Shown: positions 8,107-11,951 of the stretch, piece after piece
Position numbering within the stretch: the first letter of the stretch is position 1
Layout: every line of letters begins with the position of its first letter
NCBI GenBank assembly: GCA_964482515.1
Contig: CAYZXT010000055.1
Coordinates: 1-11,951 of the forward strand
Direction of reading: 5' to 3'
From: CAYZXT01 sp964482515
GTDB lineage: Bacteria; Elusimicrobiota; Elusimicrobia; FEN-1173
Length of the DNA stretch: 11,951 nt
Notes under the pieces: generated by a model
What the model was told of the DNA's origin: nothing
Seen by the model: the letters and a program-made list of their open reading frames with translations, nothing else
Databases searched by the model: none
Translations under genes and position numbers: made by a program

Positions 8107-9032
8107 GATCCCAACTTTTGAGCGCACACTTCCATGGAATCGCGCGTATTGAGGTACAAAATCTTTTCCTCCAAACGGAACAGCCGGATAAAAAATCCGA
8201 TCAAGGACCGGACCGGGGCGGGATAGCTGACTAGACGGCTCAGCCAGTAACCGTAGGTGAATATGCGGCCATAGGACCTCGTGAGCCGGACCTCGAACCC
8301 GGCCCGGACCAGGATCTCGGACAGCGTTTTCGGGGAAAAATAATAAATATGGGCCGGCCTCAGGCCCCACCACTTGCCGCGAAGAACGCGGGCCGAAAAG
8401 CTTTCGATATTGGGAGTCACCAAATACAGCAGGCCCCCCGGCTTGAGGGCCCGCTGGATTTTCCGGAGGGCAGCCGCGGGGTCCGTCAAATGCTCGATGA
8501 CGTCGATCAGGGCGACGACGTCGAAGCCCTCCGGTGGCAGATCGGTTTGATCCAAAGCGCCCTGCGCCACGTCCAGCCTCAATTTTTCCTTCGCCTGCTT
8601 CACGGCCCAGCGGGACAGCTCCAGACCCGCCACGTCGAAGTCCAGCCGCGCCGCGTTCAGGAACAGCCCCGCCGAACATCCCACCTCCAGCAAACGCCCG
8701 CCCCGGGCGAACTTCTTGATGGTCATCAGCGAAATGTGGGCGTTCATGCTGCGGCTGGAATCCTCGCTCAAATAGTCATCGTCCGACGCCTGTTCGTAGC
8801 CCGACTCTATTTTTTTCGCGACGGGACGCGGGTTCGTATAGACCAACCCGCACTTGCGGCAGCGGACGATTTGCCCGTAATGGTCGAAGCGGTCGGTGGA
8901 AGCCATGAAGTCCGCCACTTCCTGGGAAGACGGCAGCCGCATGGGCGAGTTATAAAGGACGGAAAAATCATCGGCGCCGCAGAGTCCGCACGGGACCAAT
9001 TCCAGATGGGCTGTCGTCGCAGCGGAGATCAT
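8103..9032 (-). CDS. Zinc-ribbon class I SAM-dependent methyltransferase
   Basis: This 309-residue methyltransferase has a zinc-ribbon-like N-terminus with C15/C18 and C58/C61. The SAM-binding motif I is LLEVGCSAG (residues 114-122), the motif II/III region is FDVVALIDVIEHLTDP, and RALKPGGLLYLVTPN completes the Rossmann core. The C-terminal part (HIYYFSPKTLSEILVRAGF) is the usual cap of the UbiE/UbiG-like sugar methyltransferases found in O-antigen loci. The four Cys recall the zinc site of TylC3-type sugar C-methyltransferases, but the protein is too short to hold their extra C-terminal domain. It overlaps both neighbours by ATGA, at 9029-9032 with the ligase gene and at 8103-8106 with the GT39-like gene, so it is probably translated by coupling. 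It shares its layout with the N-terminal half of the fused protein in the other unit. The target sugar and methylated atom are unknown. Confidence 0.9.
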   Translation of the reverse strand: MISAATTAHLELVPCGLCGADDFSVLYNSPMRLPSSQEVADFMASTDRFDHYGQIVRCRKCGLVYTNPRPVAKKIESGYEQASDDDYLSEDSSRSMNAHISLMTIKKFARGGRLLEVGCSAGLFLNAARLDFDVAGLELSRWAVKQAKEKLRLDVAQGALDQTDLPPEGFDVVALIDVIEHLTDPAAALRKIQRALKPGGLLYLVTPNIESFSARVLRGKWWGLRPAHIYYFSPKTLSEILVRAGFEVRLTRSYGRIFTYGYWLSRLVSYPAPVRSLIGFFIRLFRLEEKILYLNTRDSMEVCAQKLGS

Positions 9033-10465
9033 GGAAGAGGCCCGGAAGGCTCCGTCCGCCAGGGGGACGGCTCCGGGGGCGTTGAAGGATTAGCGGCGGA
9101 CCGGGGAAGGCGGCGGGCGACGACGATAATTCCGACCAGCAACCAAAATGGCTCCATGATCCGGATGATGATGAACGTGGTGTTCACCAAGCTATGGACC
9201 AGCACTCCCGCGAACCCCAGTAAGAACCCTATCCCCAGGCCTCTTAACTCCGGACTCGGGGGGAATTTATAAAGTTGAAAAGATTCACGTCCGACCTTAA
9301 ACATCAGCCAAATGAACAAGAGCAGTCCCAGCAGGCCCGTTTCATACGCGACCACGGGGATCTGTCCCTCCAACGCGGGGCGCGGGCTGACGCCGTGCCC
9401 GATGATCGGATGCCGCGGCAAGTAGTAGGTGAACGCCCTTTTCCAGAAAACCACCCGGCCCTGGGCGGATTGCTCCAAATGAAAGGAACGTCCGGCCAGA
9501 CGGTGCACCGGGCCGCCCTGGGCTTCAAACGTATACAGGATGCGCTGCCGGGCCGTTTCATAAACCTTGGGGAACGCGAAATTGATCATGACGACCGACA
9601 CCGCGATCATGAAGAGCAGGACAAACCTCCGTCGGCGCTCCAAAATGATGATCAGAAGCAAAAGCATGGCGAAAGAAAAATAGGAAGCGCGGGAGCGTGT
9701 GAGGAATATCACGGGAACGGAGGCGACCCAGAAAGTGATCAACCACAGAGACCAGGGGCCTTTCTTGCTCTGGGAGAAAATCCCCCAAGCGACGCCCATA
9801 ATCAGGACCAGGTAACCGCCCAGCGTGGCCGGTTCGGGCGTGCCTCTCTCCATATCGAATGGGCAGTAGGGCACGTCATTCTGAAACAAAATGACGCCGT
9901 ACGAAAACAGGAGCACGATCCCGGCCACGATGAACATCGCCTTGAGCAGCCGGTCTATTTGCTCGGGACCGGTGAGGACATTCACCGCCAAGATGAAAAT
10001 AATCACATACTCCACGTATTTCAACGAGTAGAAAAGAGCGACCGAAAGAGTCGCTTCCCCGCGGAGCAAACCAAACCCCGTGGCCAGCAGGATCAGGGAA
10101 TAATAGGCGAAGATGGGCAGATGAAGGGCGGAATGCCTTATGAAGCTGACGTTCTTGCGGATGGCGGAGCGGGCCATCCACGCGAAAAAGACCAGCACAA
10201 CCAAGAGGTCGTCCACGCGCACGATGACGGCCCTGTCCGTCAACTGGGCCAACGGGATCTCCGGGGACAACAGCATGGAGAACGACAGGATGTACAAACC
10301 CACCATCGGCTGTATGAACGTCAAAACGGCGGCCAATAGGCCGACGCTCAGGCCGATGCCGACCGTGGCCGGATTCTGCGCTTCCGAGAGAAACTTTCCC
10401 AGGAAGAAACAGCCGGCCACGAGTCCTAGAGAGTAAATTATCCGGGAGAGGATTTTGGTCTTCAT
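9029..10465 (-). CDS. O-antigen ligase/polymerase-like membrane protein
   Basis: This 478-residue protein has about a dozen hydrophobic segments and one large outer loop (roughly residues 300-370), the layout of the Wzy/WaaL O-antigen polymerase-ligase superfamily. These enzymes work in the periplasm on undecaprenyl-diphosphate-linked chains, either joining repeat units or transferring the chain to an acceptor. Sequence support: a TRSRASYFSF block at the start of the membrane segment before the loop, a QSAQGRVVFWKRAF stretch with conserved Arg and Trp, PIIGHGV with GHG at residues 356-358, and ETGLLGLLLFIW at the next membrane segment. The conserved block usually contains a His before the ETGLLG segment; I do not see one here between residue 358 and that block. 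The start at 10465 has GGTGA about 4 bases upstream and follows a sigma70-like promoter. It is the first gene of the minus-strand unit. Whether it is a polymerase or a ligase cannot be told from sequence. Confidence 0.86.
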   Translation of the reverse strand: MKTKILSRIIYSLGLVAGCFFLGKFLSEAQNPATVGIGLSVGLLAAVLTFIQPMVGLYILSFSMLLSPEIPLAQLTDRAVIVRVDDLLVVLVFFAWMARSAIRKNVSFIRHSALHLPIFAYYSLILLATGFGLLRGEATLSVALFYSLKYVEYVIIFILAVNVLTGPEQIDRLLKAMFIVAGIVLLFSYGVILFQNDVPYCPFDMERGTPEPATLGGYLVLIMGVAWGIFSQSKKGPWSLWLITFWVASVPVIFLTRSRASYFSFAMLLLLIIILERRRRFVLLFMIAVSVVMINFAFPKVYETARQRILYTFEAQGGPVHRLAGRSFHLEQSAQGRVVFWKRAFTYYLPRHPIIGHGVSPRPALEGQIPVVAYETGLLGLLLFIWLMFKVGRESFQLYKFPPSPELRGLGIGFLLGFAGVLVHSLVNTTFIIIRIMEPFWLLVGIIVVARRLPRSAANPSTPPEPSPWRTEPSGPLP

Positions 10466-10500
10466 TTTTCACCGGCGACGCGACAGCGAGAGTCATGCCA

Positions 10501-10529
10501 AGTATGTACAAAACGCGCCGTCGTTTCAA
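10501..10529 (-). promoter_or_regulatory. Sigma70-like promoter for the minus-strand polysaccharide unit
   Basis: Read on the minus strand there is TTGAAA (plus positions 10524-10529, 5 of 6 to the -35 consensus), a 17-base spacer, then CATACT (10501-10506, 4 of 6 to the -10 consensus). This predicts a start near 10494 and an untranslated leader of about 29 bases before the ligase-like ATG at 10465. The GC-rich surroundings make an AT-rich box pair with ideal spacing notable, but the -10 match is imperfect. Confidence 0.5.
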
Positions 10530-10546
10530 GGGAATTTGCCGATTTT

Positions 10547-10555
10547 TGTTATAAT
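10547..10555 (+). promoter_or_regulatory. Extended -10 promoter giving a leaderless WbqC transcript
   Basis: The sequence TGTTATAAT is a perfect extended -10 element (TGnTATAAT), with the hexamer at 10550-10555. Counting the last T as -7 places +1 at 10562, the A of the WbqC start codon. No Shine-Dalgarno-like purine tract lies between the box and the ATG (only GCCGCC). No good -35 hexamer is seen at 17 bases, which extended -10 promoters do not need. The match is exact; the leaderless reading is inferred from the spacing. Confidence 0.7.
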
Positions 10556-10561
10556 GCCGCC

Positions 10562-11248
10562 ATGATTCTGGCCGCGCACCAGCCTCAATACCTTCCCTGG
10601 TTGGGATACTTCCATAAGATGGCCCGCTGCGACGTCTTCGTTTATCTGGACGACGTCCAATATAAAAAACGCGAATTCCAAAACCGCAACCGCATCCGGA
10701 CCAAGGACGGCTGGCAATGGCTGACGGTTCCCGTCATGACGAAAGGGAATTACACGCAGGACATCCGGGACGTCGTGTTGGAGCCCGGTTCCGAATGGAC
10801 CCACGACCACTGGCTCGCGCTGCAACTCGCCTACGCCAAGGCGGCGCATTTTCAATCCGTTGCGCCCGGATTGGAAGCGTTCTATAAACGTCCCTGGACG
10901 AAACTCGGGGAGATGTGCGAGGCGCAGATTGACTTTCACAGGCGGCAGTTCGGGATCGACACGCCGCTCCGGCGCTCGTCGGAGTTGGGCATCACGACCA
11001 TGAAATCGCAGCGGTTGGTGGACCTTTGCAAAGCGTTGGGCGCGGACGTTTACTTATCCGGACAAGGCGCCCGCGATTACCTGGACGGAGACCTCTTCGC
11101 CCGCGCCGGGATAAAAGTCGTTTTCCAGGAATTCCGTCATCCGGAATACGCCCAAGCCTACCGAGGGTTTCAATCACACCTCGCCGCCGTCGATCTCCTT
11201 TTCAACCATGGCCCGGCCAGCCGGGGGATCCTTCTGGCGACGAATTGA
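10562..11248 (+). CDS. wbqC: WbqC-family protein
   Basis: This 228-residue protein matches the WbqC family of O-antigen and surface-polysaccharide loci. The hallmark N-terminus HQPQYLPWLGYFHKM is followed by CDVFVYLDDVQYKKREFQNR and by a WLTVPV block. The later YLSGQGARDYLD and FNHGPAS segments also fit the family, and the length is typical. The biochemical role of WbqC is not firmly established; its recurring position beside aminosugar-modifying genes suggests a part in sugar or acyl decoration (inference). The start is fixed by the family's N-terminal motif. It lies only 6 bases after a TATAAT box with no ribosome binding site, so translation probably begins on a leaderless mRNA. The product should be cytoplasmic, with no signal peptide or membrane segment. 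The next gene is a deacetylase 102 bases downstream on the same strand. Confidence 0.9.
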   Translation: MILAAHQPQYLPWLGYFHKMARCDVFVYLDDVQYKKREFQNRNRIRTKDGWQWLTVPVMTKGNYTQDIRDVVLEPGSEWTHDHWLALQLAYAKAAHFQSVAPGLEAFYKRPWTKLGEMCEAQIDFHRRQFGIDTPLRRSSELGITTMKSQRLVDLCKALGADVYLSGQGARDYLDGDLFARAGIKVVFQEFRHPEYAQAYRGFQSHLAAVDLLFNHGPASRGILLATN

Positions 11249-11304
11249 TATTGAAAATTCGCTTGAAAATCACATTCTCCTCCATTACCCTTTCCTTAAC
11301 TTGG

Positions 11305-11320
11305 AACCCATTGGTGGGTT
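11305..11320 (+). repeat. Perfect 6-bp inverted repeat upstream of the deacetylase gene
   Basis: AACCCA (11305-11310) and TGGGTT (11315-11320) can form a perfect stem with a TTGG loop. No run of T follows on either strand, so it does not read as an intrinsic terminator. It ends two bases before the ATG of a 10-codon reading frame that runs into the deacetylase start. The stem contains the only weak Shine-Dalgarno-like stretch (GGTGGG) for that frame. A stem this short may occur by chance. Confidence 0.3.
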
Positions 11321-11321
11321 G

Positions 11322-11354
11322 ATGAATAAACCGCGGGGGTATCGACAACCATGA
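11322..11354 (+). other. Possible 10-residue leader peptide overlapping the deacetylase start
   Basis: The frame ATG at 11322 to TGA at 11352-11354 would encode MNKPRGYRQP. Its stop overlaps the deacetylase ATG (11351) as ATGA, the same junction used at four other gene borders here. No strong ribosome binding site precedes it. A weak alternative is that this segment is promoter instead: TTGGAA at 11301-11306 and AATAAA at 11325-11330 are 18 bases apart. The two readings are largely exclusive, and chance is a fair explanation for either. Confidence 0.15.
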
Positions 11355-11951
11355 ACATCCTTACCATCGGACCGCATCCGGACGACCTGGAATTCGGCTG
11401 CGGGGGAACTTTAGCGAAGCTCTCGAAAGCCGGCCATAAAATCACGCTCTTGATCATGACCAAGGGACAGATGGGCGGACACGCGAACGTCAGGGAAAAG
11501 GAACAGGAACGGGCCGCCAAAATCCTCAAAGCCAATCTGTTGTGGGGACGCTGGATGGACACCCAGGTCCCGGTCGACAAGCCGATCATACAAGCCATAG
11601 AATCCATCATCCAGGAAATAAAACCGACCCTCGTCTTCGTCCCCTACCATAATGACACGCACCAGGACCATCGCAATGTTTCTCAAGCCACCATCACGGC
11701 CACGCGATACGCACGCAATGTGCTTTTCTATGAAGTGCCGACCAGCGTCAATTTCAACCCTTCGGTGTTCGTGGACATCGGCCGACATTTGGAAACGAAA
11801 TTCGACCTCCTCAAAGCGCACAAATCCCAGGTCTACCAAACCAAGGTCGAACAGCTTTCCATCATTGAGAACGCCCGCTCCGTGGCCATCTTCCGCGGGT
11901 TCCAGAACCGCGTGAAGTTCGCCGAGGGATTTCTTCCGCTCCGCCTGGCCC
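11351..11951 (+). CDS. PIG-L/LmbE-family N-acetylglucosamine deacetylase-like protein, 3' partial
   Basis: The visible 200 residues match the PIG-L/LmbE family of zinc-dependent deacetylases, which remove the N-acyl group from GlcNAc-type sugars (for example in GPI, mycothiol and bacillithiol pathways and in surface-glycan loci). The first zinc-binding motif is GPHPDDLEFGCGG (H9, D11, D12) and the second is THQDH with H104 and H107. A lone K38-G39 loop in MTKGQMGGH corresponds to the family's TxGexG loop. No signal peptide is present, so it should be cytoplasmic. The frame is open to the window edge, so the C-terminus is not visible. The start at 11351 places the first strand and the HPDD motif as usual for the family; the only upstream purine tract is GGGGG at 11335-11339, a long 11 bases away. 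Together with WbqC it suggests deacetylation and possible re-decoration of an aminosugar (inference). Confidence 0.92.
   Translation, partial: MNILTIGPHPDDLEFGCGGTLAKLSKAGHKITLLIMTKGQMGGHANVREKEQERAAKILKANLLWGRWMDTQVPVDKPIIQAIESIIQEIKPTLVFVPYHNDTHQDHRNVSQATITATRYARNVLFYEVPTSVNFNPSVFVDIGRHLETKFDLLKAHKSQVYQTKVEQLSIIENARSVAIFRGFQNRVKFAEGFLPLRLA

Noticed and set aside
8107..8679. Upstream in-frame extension of the GT39-like protein
   Set aside because: It only reads the methyltransferase in another frame. ATG 8106 is followed at once by the first membrane segment and makes an ATGA overlap.
8349..9272. A 307-codon plus-strand frame opposite the methyltransferase gene
   Set aside because: It shows no domain motif and runs antisense to a well-supported methyltransferase.
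9275..10339. A 354-codon plus-strand frame opposite the O-antigen-ligase-like gene
   Set aside because: The product is rich in Gln, His, Asp and Arg with no fold signature, the mirror of a hydrophobic membrane protein read in antisense. The minus-strand frame has membrane segments and family motifs.
11305..11320. Intrinsic terminator after the WbqC gene
   Set aside because: The stem is only 6 bp and no T run follows on either strand.

Overview
The window is a stretch of bacterial chromosome devoted to building and exporting a surface polysaccharide (O-antigen, capsule or exopolysaccharide type). It carries nine protein genes packed with almost no spacing, two of them cut by the window ends. 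No rRNA, tRNA, CRISPR array, insertion sequence or phage gene was seen. The GC-rich codon use, the signal peptide plus O-antigen-ligase-type machinery, and the WbqC family suggest a Gram-negative, probably little-studied or uncultivated bacterium. The sequence alone does not fix the phylum.

Region 1 (3-6274, plus strand) is one tight transcription unit: an AsnB-type glutamine amidotransferase (5' end outside the window), a GT4 glycosyltransferase, a single protein that fuses a zinc-ribbon SAM methyltransferase to a second GT4 glycosyltransferase, and an exported PHP-like protein with a membrane hairpin inside its catalytic domain. Region 2 (6286-10465, minus strand) is a second tight unit. 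In transcription order it has an O-antigen ligase/polymerase-like membrane protein, a stand-alone zinc-ribbon SAM methyltransferase, and a GT39/ArnT-like membrane glycosyltransferase. The two units converge with 11 bp between their stop codons. Region 3 (10562-11951, plus strand) holds a WbqC-family gene and the start of a PIG-L/LmbE deacetylase gene, which runs off the end.

The 96-bp gap 10466-10561 holds divergent promoters. One is a sigma70-like promoter for the minus-strand unit. The other is a perfect extended -10 element placed so that the WbqC transcript should begin at its own ATG, giving a leaderless mRNA. Four of the five within-operon junctions are ATGA overlaps, which implies tight translational coupling.

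Inferred logic: cytoplasmic GT4 enzymes assemble a lipid-linked sugar chain. The amidotransferase, the two methyltransferases, WbqC and the deacetylase decorate sugars. The ligase/polymerase joins or transfers repeat units at the periplasmic face, and the GT39-like enzyme adds a residue from a polyprenyl-phosphate sugar there. The sugar specificities cannot be read from sequence. The least ordinary items are the methyltransferase-GT4 fusion, the PHP-like protein with an internal membrane hairpin and altered metal ligands, and the leaderless WbqC promoter.
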